Assembly (NCBI RefSeq): GCF_014621695.1 | Contig: NZ_CP061281.1 | Location: 5,084,001 to 5,148,000, forward strand | Direction: 5' to 3' | DNA length: 64,000 nucleotides | From: Streptomyces xanthii | GTDB taxonomy: Bacteria > Actinomycetota > Actinomycetes > Streptomycetales > Streptomycetaceae | In this document: positions 1 through 9,835 of the stretch, piece after piece | Position numbering within the stretch: position 1 is the first letter of the stretch | Layout: each line of letters starts with the position of its first letter | The notes under the pieces: generated by a model | What the model was told of the DNA's origin: nothing | Seen by the model: the letters and a program-made list of their open reading frames with translations, nothing else | The model's database searches: none | Translations under genes and position numbers: made by a program

Positions 1-623
1 CCGGCGATCGCCGTCCACAGGCCGTGCCCGAACGGGGCGAGCAGTCCGCGCAGCACCTCCGTCTCCAGCAGGGAGCGCAGGTCGATGCCCTTCATGGTGA
101 CCGCCGCGTTGAACGCGTACCCCGCGCTCTCGAACGCCGCGAAGCCGAAGCCGACCGTCGCGCCCAGCACGAGACCCGCGCGCAGTCCGCGGATGTGCGG
201 GTACCGGCGCAGCACGTACATGAGGGCGAGGAGCTTGACCGCCTCCTCGATCAGGCCGACGCCCACGAAGATCCAGAGGGAGGGGTGCAGCAGGTAGTAC
301 TCCATGACCGACGCGCCCAGGACGCCGAGCACGCCGCCCACCAGGAAGCAGCCCAGGATCAGGTGCACGCCCAGATCGCGGCCGTGCCGCTCGTACGCCC
401 ACAGCACGAAGACCGCCGGGACGAGGAAGCTGCCGAGCAGGATGAGGGTGGGGAGCAGCGTCGTGTTCTTCGTGGCGTACGTGACCAGCGCGGTCAGCAC
501 CCACAGCGTCAGGCCGCCCCACAGGCAGCGCTTCCACAGGCCGGCCCGGACCTGGGGGCCCGGCGGGGGCGGCTGCCGCGGGATGCGGGCCTGGGGGGAT
601 CCCGGGGGCTGGGGGTGAGTCAC
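1..623 (-). CDS. PrsW-family intramembrane metalloprotease, C-terminus beyond window
   Basis: Read on the minus strand from a GTG at 623, which has a GAGGGA ribosome site just upstream. The frame stays open for 207 codons and leaves the window. After a Pro-rich cytoplasmic N-terminus come several hydrophobic helices. The hallmark EEAVK (EExxK type) sits near residue 126, followed by FAAFESAGYAF and GHGLWTAI in later helices. These match the conserved acidic and histidine motifs of PrsW/CPBP-like membrane proteases, which in Bacillus cleave an anti-sigma factor. The substrate here is unknown. The small HTH gene lies 91 bp upstream on the same strand and could be co-transcribed. Confidence 0.8.
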   Translation of the reverse strand, partial: MTHPQPPGSPQARIPRQPPPPGPQVRAGLWKRCLWGGLTLWVLTALVTYATKNTTLLPTLILLGSFLVPAVFVLWAYERHGRDLGVHLILGCFLVGGVLGVLGASVMEYYLLHPSLWIFVGVGLIEEAVKLLALMYVLRRYPHIRGLRAGLVLGATVGFGFAAFESAGYAFNAAVTMKGIDLRSLLETEVLRGLLAPFGHGLWTAIA

Positions 624-714
624 GGCGGGCTCCCTCGCACCGGATGGGGTGATTTGCCCGAATCCTATGCAGGGGTCCGCCGGGCCGCAGAACGGCGGCC
701 CGGCGCAGCGGGGT

Positions 715-915
715 TCAGTCCAGGGACCGGCCCCGGTTCCTCGGACGGGAGGCCACCCAGGCCCGCACGGTGTCGGCGTACCAGTAGGGCTTGCCGCCCT
801 CGACGTGGTCGGGCGGCGGCAGCAGCCCGTGTTTGCGGTACGAGCGGACGGTGTCGGGCTGCACCCGGATGTGCGCGGCGATGTCCTTGTACGACCAGAG
901 CCGGTGGTCGGTCAT
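715..915 (-). CDS. small MerR/excisionase-like helix-turn-helix protein (66 aa)
   Basis: The ATG at 915 follows a strong GGGAGGAG ribosome site, which fixes the start; longer readings upstream have no such support. The protein is nearly all one winged-HTH domain: W-S-Y-K-D-I-A-A-H-I at residues 7-16, DTVRSYRKHGLLP at 21-33, and the wing around KPYWYADTVRAW. This resembles the DNA-binding half of MerR/AlpA proteins with no effector domain. The size is like BldC, but the sequence does not match my memory of BldC. It is a probable DNA-binding protein; its target is unknown. Direct repeats of TGTGACGC lie 105-170 bp upstream. Confidence 0.75.
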   Translation of the reverse strand: MTDHRLWSYKDIAAHIRVQPDTVRSYRKHGLLPPPDHVEGGKPYWYADTVRAWVASRPRNRGRSLD

Positions 916-1020
916 GGTGGCTCCTCCCTGACGGGCGACGCGGCGGCGCGGGGGTGTCCGCCGACGATCACCCACCCTGTCCCCGGAGAACGAGGGGACC
1001 CGTGAGGAAGGGAGGGCCTG

Positions 1021-1088
1021 TGTGACGCCTGTGACGCAGAACCCGCGTAGGGCTGACATGCGTGACACGAAGGGTGCTTTTGTGACGC
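1021..1088 (-). promoter_or_regulatory. cluster of TGTGACGC direct repeats upstream of the HTH gene
   Basis: TGTGACGC occurs at 1021-1028, 1030-1037 and 1081-1088, with a related GTGACAC at 1062-1068. All are in the same orientation within 68 bp of the long gap upstream of the HTH gene at 915. They could be operator half-sites for the HTH protein or another regulator. That they have a function is inferred only from repetition and position. Confidence 0.35.
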
Positions 1089-1175
1089 GAATGATGCAAA
1101 GAGGACGCACCGTGCACGCATGAACCACTGCGCCCAGGGGGCATGAGCCTGTATCGGCCCGCACTTGGTCGGTCG

Positions 1176-1260
1176 CCCCCCCCCCGAAGGCGCACGGAGT
1201 GCGCTCTCAGGGGCGCGGGGCCGCATCCATCAGCGGCTTCGCCGCGGGGCGCGAGCAGTC
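1176..1260. repeat. dispersed palindromic repeat, copy 1
   Basis: After a run of ten C (1176-1185) comes a hairpin GCGCAC-gga-GTGCGC (1190-1204), then CAGGGGCGCGGGG, then a second hairpin GCGGC-ttc-GCCGC (1233-1245) and GGGGCGCGAGCAG. The same modules recur at 4486-4620, 50220-50300 and 59095-59263. The element lies between the AraC gene end and the HTH gene. The rest of the 916-1362 gap holds only the TGTGACGC cluster. Confidence 0.7.
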
Positions 1261-1362
1261 CCGCCGGGCCGCAGGCGCGAGGTGAACGCGAATGCCTACG
1301 GCGCGGGCGTTCGCCCCGGCCAGCCAAGGATGCGCGCGGCGGCGATGAAGGGCGCGGGCCCC

Positions 1363-2346
1363 CTACGGCAGGCCCGGCCTCAGTAGGAGGCTCGTGGCTT
1401 CGCCCGTCAACCGGTCAACCGCCGGAGGCCTCCCGTGGGCCCGCACGAACTCCCGCGGCGTACACCCCGTCATCGCCTTGAACTCCCCGCTCAGATGCGC
1501 CTGGTCGTAGAAACCGCAGACCGAGGCGGTCTCGGCCTGACTGCTCCCCGTGCACAGCAGCCGCCGCGCCCGCTGCAACCGCAGCACCCGCGCGGCCGCC
1601 TTCGGGCTGAGCCCGATCTGCTCACGGAATCGGTTCTCCAGCTGCCGCACACCCCACCCCGCCTCCTCCGCGAGCTCGGTCACCGGCACCGCCCCGCCGC
1701 TGTGGCACAGCGCGTGCCAGGCGCGGACCGTACCGTCCGCGCAGTGCGGACCGGATTCCAGCCACCGCCCGAGCGTCGCGTCGAGCAGCCGGAACCGGGC
1801 CGGCCAGCCGGGAGCACCGGCCAGTCCGTCGGCGAGCCGGGCCACGGCAGCGGAAGGGAGCGCTCCCAATGTGTCCGGATCCAGCGGGCGCCCGGCCAGC
1901 TCACGCAGCGGCAGGTCGAGCATCCGGAACGCCGCCCACGGAGTGAGCAGCACCTCCACCCCGGCGAGCCGCCCGTCGTGCTCGCCGAGCACCGGCATCG
2001 TGGTCAGGCCCGAGAGCACGGACCGCAGCTCCACGGTGCGCGCCCGCGCCGGCGGCGCGACGGTGCCGCCGCCCGTCGCGCCCACGTCCACCCAGCCGCC
2101 GCCCGCCTCCGTGATCCGCACCGCGCCCTCGAAGCCGATCATCAGCGTCACCGCGCCGATCGGCGCCTCCAGGCGGGCCCGCGGCCCCGGGAAGGCCAGC
2201 CGGAACCCGCGGTAGCCGATGACCCCCGGGCGCAGCCGCGGGTGGGGCAGCGCGGAGGCCGTCTCCCAGGCCCCGTCGGGGGAGCGGGCGGGACGTCCCG
2301 CCCGGCGCGGCTGACTCGTCTGGCGCGGCACGCTCGACCGTCTCAT
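1363..2346 (-). CDS. AraC-family transcriptional regulator
   Basis: 327 residues from an ATG at 2346. The N-terminal two-thirds is a ligand-sensing region of the AraC_binding/DUF6597 type, without clear motifs. The C-terminal 100 residues are a double HTH AraC domain: ELAEEAGWGVRQLENRF (first helix pair), SPKAAARVLRLQRARRLL, and the signature FYDQAHLSGEFKAMTGCTPREF near residues 275-297. The gene begins 12 bp after the end of the IolE-like gene on the same strand, so it is probably the second gene of that operon. It may be a local inositol regulator, but that is inferred from position only. Confidence 0.85.
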   Translation of the reverse strand: MRRSSVPRQTSQPRRAGRPARSPDGAWETASALPHPRLRPGVIGYRGFRLAFPGPRARLEAPIGAVTLMIGFEGAVRITEAGGGWVDVGATGGGTVAPPARARTVELRSVLSGLTTMPVLGEHDGRLAGVEVLLTPWAAFRMLDLPLRELAGRPLDPDTLGALPSAAVARLADGLAGAPGWPARFRLLDATLGRWLESGPHCADGTVRAWHALCHSGGAVPVTELAEEAGWGVRQLENRFREQIGLSPKAAARVLRLQRARRLLCTGSSQAETASVCGFYDQAHLSGEFKAMTGCTPREFVRAHGRPPAVDRLTGEATSLLLRPGLP

Positions 2347-2358
2347 GCGCCGATAGTG

Positions 2359-3306
2359 CTACACGCCGCACGACCGGAGATAGCCCCGCGTACGGCGTGC
2401 GATCGGAAGCGGTCGCTCCGGGTCGCACGGGTACATGTCCTGCTCGACGATCGCGAAGAGGTCCACGTCGAGCGCCTCGGCGGCCGCGAGGACCGGGGCC
2501 AACTCCGGCACCCCGCGCGGCGGTTCGCACATCACGCCCCGCGCGACGGCGGGACCGAACGGCGTCCCCTGCGCCCGCACCGCGGCGAGCACCTCCGGGT
2601 CGACCTGCTTGAGGTGCAGGTACCCGATGCGCTCCCCGTACGTCTTGATGAGCTCGACGCTGTCGCCGCCGCAGTACGCGTAGTGCCCCGTGTCCAGGCA
2701 CAGCGACACGAGACCGGGGTCGGTCGCGTCGAGGAAGCGGGTGACGTTCTCCTCCGTGTCGATGTGGGTGTCCGCGTGCGGGTGGACGACGATCCGCAGC
2801 CCGAACCGGTCGCGGACCTCGCGGGCCAGCCGCTCCGTCTGTGCGGCGAGGTGTCCCCACTGCTCGGCGGTCAGCGTCGCGTCCTCCAGGACCTCGCCCG
2901 TCTTGTCGTCCCGCCAGAAGGAGGGGATGACGACGAGGTGACGCGCGCCGGTGTCCCGGGCCAGCGCGGCGACGGACGCGACGTGCTCCCAGGTGCGGTC
3001 CCACACGGCGGGGCCGTGGTGCAGCCCGGTGAAGACGGTCCCGGCCGACACCCGCAGCCCGCGCCGCCCGGTCTCCTCGGCCAGCACCCGCGGATCCGTC
3101 GGCAGATACCCGTACGGACCCAGCTCGATCCACGTGTAACCGGCCTCGGCGACCTCGTCGAGGAAGCGCCGCCAGGGGGTCTGCCGGGGGTCGTCGGGGA
3201 ACCAGACGCCCCAGGAGTCGGGGGCCGAGCCCACGCGGATGCGCGAGGGGCCGGAGGGGGCGGCGGGTCGGGACGGGCTGGACGGTCGGGGTGCCGGCGT
3301 CGTCAT
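2359..3306 (-). CDS. IolE/IolI-like TIM-barrel isomerase-dehydratase of inositol catabolism
   Basis: 315 residues from ATG 3306; an in-frame TTG 12 codons earlier is possible but less likely. It begins, after a Pro/Ser-rich leader, with RVGSAPDSWGVWFPDD and contains VVHPHADTH, CLDTGHYAY, YLHLKQ and IVEQDMYP, which supply the His/Asp/Glu metal ligands of the xylose-isomerase-like / AP endonuclease 2 barrel. This actinobacterial group travels with iol genes and is thought to act on inosose or a ring-opened intermediate. Which step (IolE dehydratase or IolI/IolH isomerase) cannot be told from sequence alone. It diverges from iolC across 140 bp, which holds the candidate iol promoter and operator. 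Confidence 0.8.
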   Translation of the reverse strand: MTTPAPRPSSPSRPAAPSGPSRIRVGSAPDSWGVWFPDDPRQTPWRRFLDEVAEAGYTWIELGPYGYLPTDPRVLAEETGRRGLRVSAGTVFTGLHHGPAVWDRTWEHVASVAALARDTGARHLVVIPSFWRDDKTGEVLEDATLTAEQWGHLAAQTERLAREVRDRFGLRIVVHPHADTHIDTEENVTRFLDATDPGLVSLCLDTGHYAYCGGDSVELIKTYGERIGYLHLKQVDPEVLAAVRAQGTPFGPAVARGVMCEPPRGVPELAPVLAAAEALDVDLFAIVEQDMYPCDPERPLPIARRTRGYLRSCGV

Positions 3307-3366
3307 GGGATCAGCCTTGGCGTGCCCCGAGAGGGGTGTCAAGGCGGGGCACGGATCTCGTCCGAA

Positions 3367-3410
3367 TGTCAGGACAAAATGTTGACAGAGGGGCGGGGCG
3401 GGACTAGATG
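3367..3410 (+). promoter_or_regulatory. iol operon promoter with overlapping TGTC/GACA operator
   Basis: A near-consensus vegetative promoter, TTGACA (3382-3387), 17-bp spacer, TAGATG (3405-3410), lies 37 bp before the iolC start. TGTC-AG-GACA (3367-3376) abuts it, and a wider dyad pairs TGTCA (3367-3371) with TGACA (3383-3387), so a bound repressor would cover the -35 box. The dyad resembles GntR-type inositol operators in other actinobacteria, but no GntR gene is in the window. Confidence 0.6.
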
Positions 3411-3446
3411 TGAGCGCAGGACGAAGGCGTCGGAGGGACTTCCCGC

Positions 3447-5519
3447 ATGGCCCGCAGCGAGTTCGACCTGATCACGATGGGGCGCATCGGGGTCGATCTG
3501 TATCCCCTGCAGACGGGGGTCGGACTCGCCGACGTGACCTCGTTCGGGAAGTTCCTCGGCGGGTCCTCGTCCAATGTCGCGGTCGCGGCGGCGCGGCTGG
3601 GGCGGCGCGTCGCGACGATCACCCGCACGGGACGGGATCCGTTCGGCGACTGGCTGCGGGTGCAGTTGGAGGAGTTCGGGGTCGACGCGCGGTGGGCGGG
3701 CGCCGTGGACGGACCGCCGACGCCCGTCACCTTCTGCGAGATCTTCCCGCCCGACGACTTCCCGCTGTACTTCTACCGCAGGCCCAAGGCGCCCGACCTG
3801 GAGATCACGGCGGACGAGCTGGACCTCGGCGCGATCACGGACGCGCGGATCTTCTGGATGACCGGGACGGGACTGAGCGCGGAGCCGAGCCGCGGCGCGA
3901 CGCTCGCCGCGCTCGAGGCGCGGGCCGGCTCCGAGGGGTCGACCGTCTTCGATCTGGACTGGCGGCCGATGTTCTGGGACGGCGGCGCCGAGGAGGCGCG
4001 GCCGTTCTACCGGGAGGCGCTGCGGTACGCGACCGTTGCGGTCGGGAATCTGGACGAGGTCGAAGTCGCCACGGGTGTGCGGGAACCATTGGACGCCGCC
4101 CGGGAGTTGGTCTCGGTGTACGGGGTCCGGCTCGCCGTCGTGAAGCAGGGTCCCGGGGGTGTGCTGGCCCTGTCCGCGGACGGGGAGTGCGTGGTGGTGC
4201 CGCCGTTGCCGGTGGATGTGGTGAACGGGTTGGGGGCGGGTGACGCGTTCGGTGGCGGCCTGTGCCACGGGTTGCTCGGGGAGTGGGGGGTGCGGGAGGC
4301 CGTGGAGTTCGCGAATGCGGCGGGGGCGATTGTCGCGGGGCGGCTCGAGTGTTCGTCCGCGATGCCGTTTCCTCCGGAGGTCGAGCGGGTTCTTGAGGCG
4401 GGGCGGGTCGGGGGCGCGGATGGGGCGCCTCTGGGGGTGGGGGGTTTGGGGCTTGGCGCGCGGCTGCGGGTCGGTGGGGGTTCTCGCGCAGTTCCCCGCG
4501 CCCCTGAAGGCGCACTTCGTGCGCCCCAGGGCGCAGTTCCCCGCGCCCCTGAAGGCGCACTTCGTGCGCCCCAGGGCGCAGGTCCTCGCGGCTCTGAAGG
4601 CGCACTGCATGTGGCCCGGGGCGGGGAGGGGGTGCTGGCTGAGTTGGCTCGGGTGCGGGCTCGGGAGCCGGAGTCGGTGGGGCGGGCCGCTGCGCGGCGC
4701 GGGCGGGCCGACGGGCTGTTGGGGGAGGCCGGGCGGTTGATGGTCGTGGCCGCCGACCACCCGGCCCGGGGCGCGCTCGGCGTCGGAGAGCACGCGATGG
4801 CGATGGCCGACCGGGGCGAGTTGCTGGAGCGGCTGTGCCGGGCGTTGAGCCGGCCCGGCGTCGGCGGGGTGCTGGCCTCGGCCGATGTGCTCGACGACCT
4901 GCTGCTGCTCGGGGCGCTGGAGGGCAAGGTCGTCATCGGTTCGCTGAACCGGGGCGGGCTCGCCGGGGCCTCGTTCGAGCTCGACGACCGGTTCACCGGG
5001 CACCGGCCGCAGGACCTGGCCCGGCTGCGCTTCGACGCCGGGAAGCTGCTGCTGCGGATCGACTACGACGACCCGGGCTCGGGTTCCGTACGCACACTGG
5101 AGGCGGCGGCGCGGGCCGTGGACGAGATGGCCGCGCTGCGACTGCCTGTGTTCGTCGAGCCGTTCGTGGTGCGGCGCGATCCCGGATCGAGGCTGCCCCG
5201 CGCGGACCTGAGCGCCGACGCCGTCATCCGGTCCGTCGCCGTCGCCTCCGGGCTGGGCGGCACCTCCGCGTACACGTGGCTGAAGCTGCCCGTCACCGAC
5301 GACCCGGACGACATGGCCCGCGTCATGGAGGCCTCCTCGCTGCCCGCGGTCCTGCTCGGCGGCGACATCAAGGACGGCGACCAGGACGCCGCGTTCGAGA
5401 AGTGGCGGGCCGCGCTCCGACTGCCCACCGTGCAGGGCCTGGTGGTCGGCCGCTCGCTGCTGTACCCGGCGGACGGCGATGTCGAGCAGGCCGTCGACAC
5501 GGCCGTCGGGCTGCTGTAG
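3447..5519 (+). CDS. iolC: IolC 5-dehydro-2-deoxygluconokinase fused to aldolase-like barrel (DUF2090/Cgl0158 type)
   Basis: 690 residues from ATG 3447. Residues 1-320 are a PfkB-family sugar kinase: GGSSSNVAVAAARLG near 38-52 and the catalytic GLGAGDAFGGG near 261-271. This fits phosphorylation of 5-dehydro-2-deoxy-D-gluconate. Residues 396-690 form a separate barrel (VVAADHPARGALGVG, AYTWLKLPV, LLGGDIKDG) like the DUF2090 domain fused to IolC in proteobacteria, which is thought to cleave the phosphorylated product. In streptomycetes this barrel is usually a separate gene. Here the join (residues 347-391) is translated from three 45-bp repeat copies. A GTG at 4611, with GAAGG 10 bp upstream, could allow separate translation of the barrel. 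First gene of iolC-B-D-A. Confidence 0.85.
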   Translation: MARSEFDLITMGRIGVDLYPLQTGVGLADVTSFGKFLGGSSSNVAVAAARLGRRVATITRTGRDPFGDWLRVQLEEFGVDARWAGAVDGPPTPVTFCEIFPPDDFPLYFYRRPKAPDLEITADELDLGAITDARIFWMTGTGLSAEPSRGATLAALEARAGSEGSTVFDLDWRPMFWDGGAEEARPFYREALRYATVAVGNLDEVEVATGVREPLDAARELVSVYGVRLAVVKQGPGGVLALSADGECVVVPPLPVDVVNGLGAGDAFGGGLCHGLLGEWGVREAVEFANAAGAIVAGRLECSSAMPFPPEVERVLEAGRVGGADGAPLGVGGLGLGARLRVGGGSRAVPRAPEGALRAPQGAVPRAPEGALRAPQGAGPRGSEGALHVARGGEGVLAELARVRAREPESVGRAAARRGRADGLLGEAGRLMVVAADHPARGALGVGEHAMAMADRGELLERLCRALSRPGVGGVLASADVLDDLLLLGALEGKVVIGSLNRGGLAGASFELDDRFTGHRPQDLARLRFDAGKLLLRIDYDDPGSGSVRTLEAAARAVDEMAALRLPVFVEPFVVRRDPGSRLPRADLSADAVIRSVAVASGLGGTSAYTWLKLPVTDDPDDMARVMEASSLPAVLLGGDIKDGDQDAAFEKWRAALRLPTVQGLVVGRSLLYPADGDVEQAVDTAVGLL
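4486..4620 (+). repeat. three tandem 45-bp palindromic repeat units inside the iolC fusion
   Basis: Units at 4486-4530 and 4531-4575 are identical; 4576-4620 is a diverged third copy. Each unit holds CCCCGCGCCCCTG and the hairpin GGCGCAC-ttc-GTGCGCC. The modules match the non-coding copies at 1176, 50220 and 59095. Because 45 is divisible by 3, the array encodes a 15-residue repeat (AVPRAPEGALRAPQG type) without breaking the frame. Confidence 0.9.
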
Positions 5520-5550
5520 CGGCGGGGGAGAGGGAGAGGAGAGTGGGGGC

Positions 5551-6357
5551 ATGACCTACCTTCCCAGCGGCAGCGCGGGCGACGGGACGTACGCGCTCGT
5601 CGTCGACCCCGACCAGGCGGGCTGGTCCCGCGCCGCGCTCAAGGTGCTCGAACTGGGACCCGGGCAGCGGCACGTGTTCGACACCGGCGCGAGTGAATGG
5701 ATCGTTCTGCCGCTGTCCGGTGGTTGCTCCGTCGAGGTGACAGGGCGGATCATCGAACTGCTGGGCAGGGACAGCGTGTTCAGCGGCGCGAGCGACTTCG
5801 CGTATCTTCCGCGCGAGACCCGCGCGGAGCTCTCCTCCGGCGCGGGAGGCCGGTTCGCCCTGGCAGGAGCGAAATGCGGGCGACGACTCCCCGTCCGTCA
5901 CGGTCCCGCGCCGGAGGTCCCCGTCGAGGCCCGCGGCAGCGGCACGACGGCCCGTCAGGTGCGGAACTTCGCGGCGGCCGACACCTTCGACTGCGACCAG
6001 CTCATCGCCGTCGAGGTGATCACCCCGGGCGGGCACTGGTCCTCGTACCCGCCGCACAAGCACGACGAGCACCGGCCCGGCGTCGAGACCGAGCTGGAGG
6101 AGATCTACTACTTCGAGATCGAGGGCGACGGCGGCTACGGGTACCAGCGGGTGTCGCCCTCGCGGCCCGGCGGCACCGAGCTGCTCGCCGAGGTGCGCAG
6201 CGGCGACGCCGTCCTGGTGCCCGACGGCTGGCACGGGCCGTCGATCGCCCAGCCTGGGCACGCCATGTACTACCTCAACGTGATGGCGGGACCGGGCCCG
6301 GAGCGGGAGTGGCGGATCCGCTTCCACCCGGACCACGCGACGGAGGGATACCGATGA
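5551..6357 (+). CDS. iolB: 5-deoxy-glucuronate isomerase
   Basis: 268 residues. The ATG at 5551 follows a purine-rich GGGGAGAGGGAGAGGAG stretch and fits the family start (M-T-Y-L-P). It has the KduI/IolB double-cupin fold, with the metal-binding cluster PPHKHDEHRP and TELEEIYYFEI near residues 168-190 and a later HGPSIAQPGHAMYY. It converts 5-deoxy-D-glucuronate to 5-dehydro-2-deoxy-D-gluconate, the IolC substrate. It lies 31 bp after iolC, and its stop overlaps the iolD start as ATGA, indicating translational coupling. Confidence 0.93.
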   Translation: MTYLPSGSAGDGTYALVVDPDQAGWSRAALKVLELGPGQRHVFDTGASEWIVLPLSGGCSVEVTGRIIELLGRDSVFSGASDFAYLPRETRAELSSGAGGRFALAGAKCGRRLPVRHGPAPEVPVEARGSGTTARQVRNFAAADTFDCDQLIAVEVITPGGHWSSYPPHKHDEHRPGVETELEEIYYFEIEGDGGYGYQRVSPSRPGGTELLAEVRSGDAVLVPDGWHGPSIAQPGHAMYYLNVMAGPGPEREWRIRFHPDHATEGYR

Positions 6358-8261
6358 CGGGGACGAGGACGGGGTCCGGGACGGCGACCGGGACGGCGCG
6401 GCTCACCACGGCGCAGGCCCTGGTCCGCTTCCTCTCCCGCCAGCACACCGAGCGGGACGGCGTCCGGCAGCGGCTGATCCCCGCGACCTGGGGCATCTTC
6501 GGCCACGGGAACGTGGCGGGGCTCGGCCAGGCGCTCGTGCAGTACGCCGACGCCATGCCCTTCCACCAGGGGCGCAACGAGCAGGCGATGGTGCACGCGG
6601 CCGTCGGCTTCGCGCGCCAGAGCGGCCGGCTCGCCACGCACGCCGTCACCACGTCGATCGGCCCCGGCGCCACCAACCTCGTCACCGGCGCAGCCCTCGC
6701 CACCATCAACCACCTGCCCGTCCTGCTGCTCCCCGGCGACGTGTTCGCGGCCCGGCCCGCCGACCCCGTGCTCCAGCAGCTGCAGGTCCCGTACGCGGGA
6801 GACGTGTCGGTCAACGACTGCCTGCGGCCCGTGTCCCGGTACTTCGACCGGATCGTCCGGCCCGAGCAGCTGATCCCCGCCGCCCTGGAGGCGATGCGGG
6901 TGCTCACCGACCCCGTCGACACGGGCGCGGTGACCCTGGCACTGCCGCAGGACGTGCAGGCGGAGGCGTACGACTGGCCGGAGGAGTTCTTCGCCGAGCG
7001 GGTGTGGACGGTGCGCAGGCCCCGCCCGGACGAGGCCGAACTCGCGGCGGCCGCACAGGCGTTGCGCCAGGCACGGCGCCCGCTGCTGATCGCGGGCGGC
7101 GGCGTGCGGCACAGCGCCGCCGAGGACGCGCTGCGGGAGTTCGCCGAGGCCACCGGCGTCCCCGTCGCGTCGACGCAGGCCGGCAAGGGCGCCCTGCCGT
7201 ACGACCACCCGGCCGACGTCGGCGGGATCGGCCACACCGGCACCGCGCCGGCGAACGGGCTGGCGCGCGAGGCCGACCTCGTCATCGGCGTCGGCACCCG
7301 CTACACCGACTTCACCACCGCCTCCGGCACCCTCTTCGCCGCGCCGGACGTCCGCTTCCTGAACCTGAACATCGCGGCGTTCGACGCGCACAAGCAGGCC
7401 GCGCTGCCGCTCGTCGCCGACGCCCGCGCGGGCCTGACCGCGCTGCGCGAGGCGGTGCGCGGGGTGCGTGCCGACGCCGCGTACGTCACGGCGTACCGCG
7501 ACGGCAAGGAGAGCTGGGAGCGCCGCGTCGACGCCTGTTTCGCCGCTGAGGACGATCTGGCGCGCCCGACCCAGGCCCAGGTGCTCGGCGCCCTCGACGC
7601 GCTGGTGACCGGCGAGGACATCCTGATCAACGCAGCGGGTTCGCTCCCCGGCGACCTGCACAAACTGTGGCGGACCCGGTCCCGCGACCAGTACCACGTC
7701 GAGTACGGCTACTCCTGCATGGGCTACGAGATCCCGGCCTCGCTCGGCGTAGCCCTCGCCGCGCCCGGCCGGCCCGTGTGGGCGCTGGTCGGCGACGGCA
7801 CGTACCTGATGATGCCGACCGAGATCGTCACGGCCGTGCAGGAGAACATCCCGGTCAAGCTCGTCGTCCTGCAGAACCACGGGTACGCGTCGATCGGCGG
7901 GCTCTCCGCGTCCGTCGGCGCCGAGGGCTTCGCGACCGCGTACCGCTACAAGGACCGTGTCGGCACCTACACGGGCGCCCCGCTCCCCGTCGACCTCGCG
8001 GCCAACGTGGCGAGCCTCGGCATGGAGGTCCACCGCGCCAAGACCGTCCGCGACCTGCGCGAGGCGCTCGCCGCGGCCCGCGCCGCCGAGCGCCCCACAT
8101 GTGTCTACGTCGAGACCGAAACGCCAGACACAGTGTCGGGCCCGCCTCCGGCGCAGGCGTGGTGGGATGTGCCCGTGGCCGAGACAGCCGACCGTCCGTC
8201 GGCGGTCAGAGCCCGCGAGGAGTACGACCGGCACGTCACCGCTCGACGCCGCCACCTCTGA
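6354..8261 (+). CDS. iolD: 3D-(3,5/4)-trihydroxycyclohexane-1,2-dione acylhydrolase (ThDP-dependent)
   Basis: 635 residues from ATG 6354, overlapping the iolB stop by 4 bp. It has the full three-domain thiamine-diphosphate enzyme layout. The catalytic Glu is in GRNEQAM near residue 75, and the ThDP/Mg motif begins GDGTYLMMP near 479 and ends LQNHGY near 505. GIFGHGNVAGLGQAL near residues 50-64 is typical of IolD. It hydrolytically opens the cyclohexane-dione ring to give 5-deoxy-D-glucuronate. The N-terminal 15 residues are a Thr/Gly-rich low-complexity leader. Confidence 0.95.
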   Translation: MTGTRTGSGTATGTARLTTAQALVRFLSRQHTERDGVRQRLIPATWGIFGHGNVAGLGQALVQYADAMPFHQGRNEQAMVHAAVGFARQSGRLATHAVTTSIGPGATNLVTGAALATINHLPVLLLPGDVFAARPADPVLQQLQVPYAGDVSVNDCLRPVSRYFDRIVRPEQLIPAALEAMRVLTDPVDTGAVTLALPQDVQAEAYDWPEEFFAERVWTVRRPRPDEAELAAAAQALRQARRPLLIAGGGVRHSAAEDALREFAEATGVPVASTQAGKGALPYDHPADVGGIGHTGTAPANGLAREADLVIGVGTRYTDFTTASGTLFAAPDVRFLNLNIAAFDAHKQAALPLVADARAGLTALREAVRGVRADAAYVTAYRDGKESWERRVDACFAAEDDLARPTQAQVLGALDALVTGEDILINAAGSLPGDLHKLWRTRSRDQYHVEYGYSCMGYEIPASLGVALAAPGRPVWALVGDGTYLMMPTEIVTAVQENIPVKLVVLQNHGYASIGGLSASVGAEGFATAYRYKDRVGTYTGAPLPVDLAANVASLGMEVHRAKTVRDLREALAAARAAERPTCVYVETETPDTVSGPPPAQAWWDVPVAETADRPSAVRAREEYDRHVTARRRHL

Positions 8262-8283
8262 GACGTAACAGGAGTTGCACCGC

Positions 8284-9807
<1,524 letters not shown>

Positions 9808-9835
9808 GCGGGGTCAGGACACGGGCGCGGCCGGC

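Noticed and set aside
715..915. Calling the small HTH protein BldC
   Set aside because: Similar size, but the residues do not match BldC as I know it, and the context (PrsW, repeats) is different.
4420..4640. Frameshift or pseudogene in iolC
   Set aside because: The frame is continuous with streptomycete codon bias on both sides, all catalytic motifs are intact, and the repeat unit is a multiple of three.
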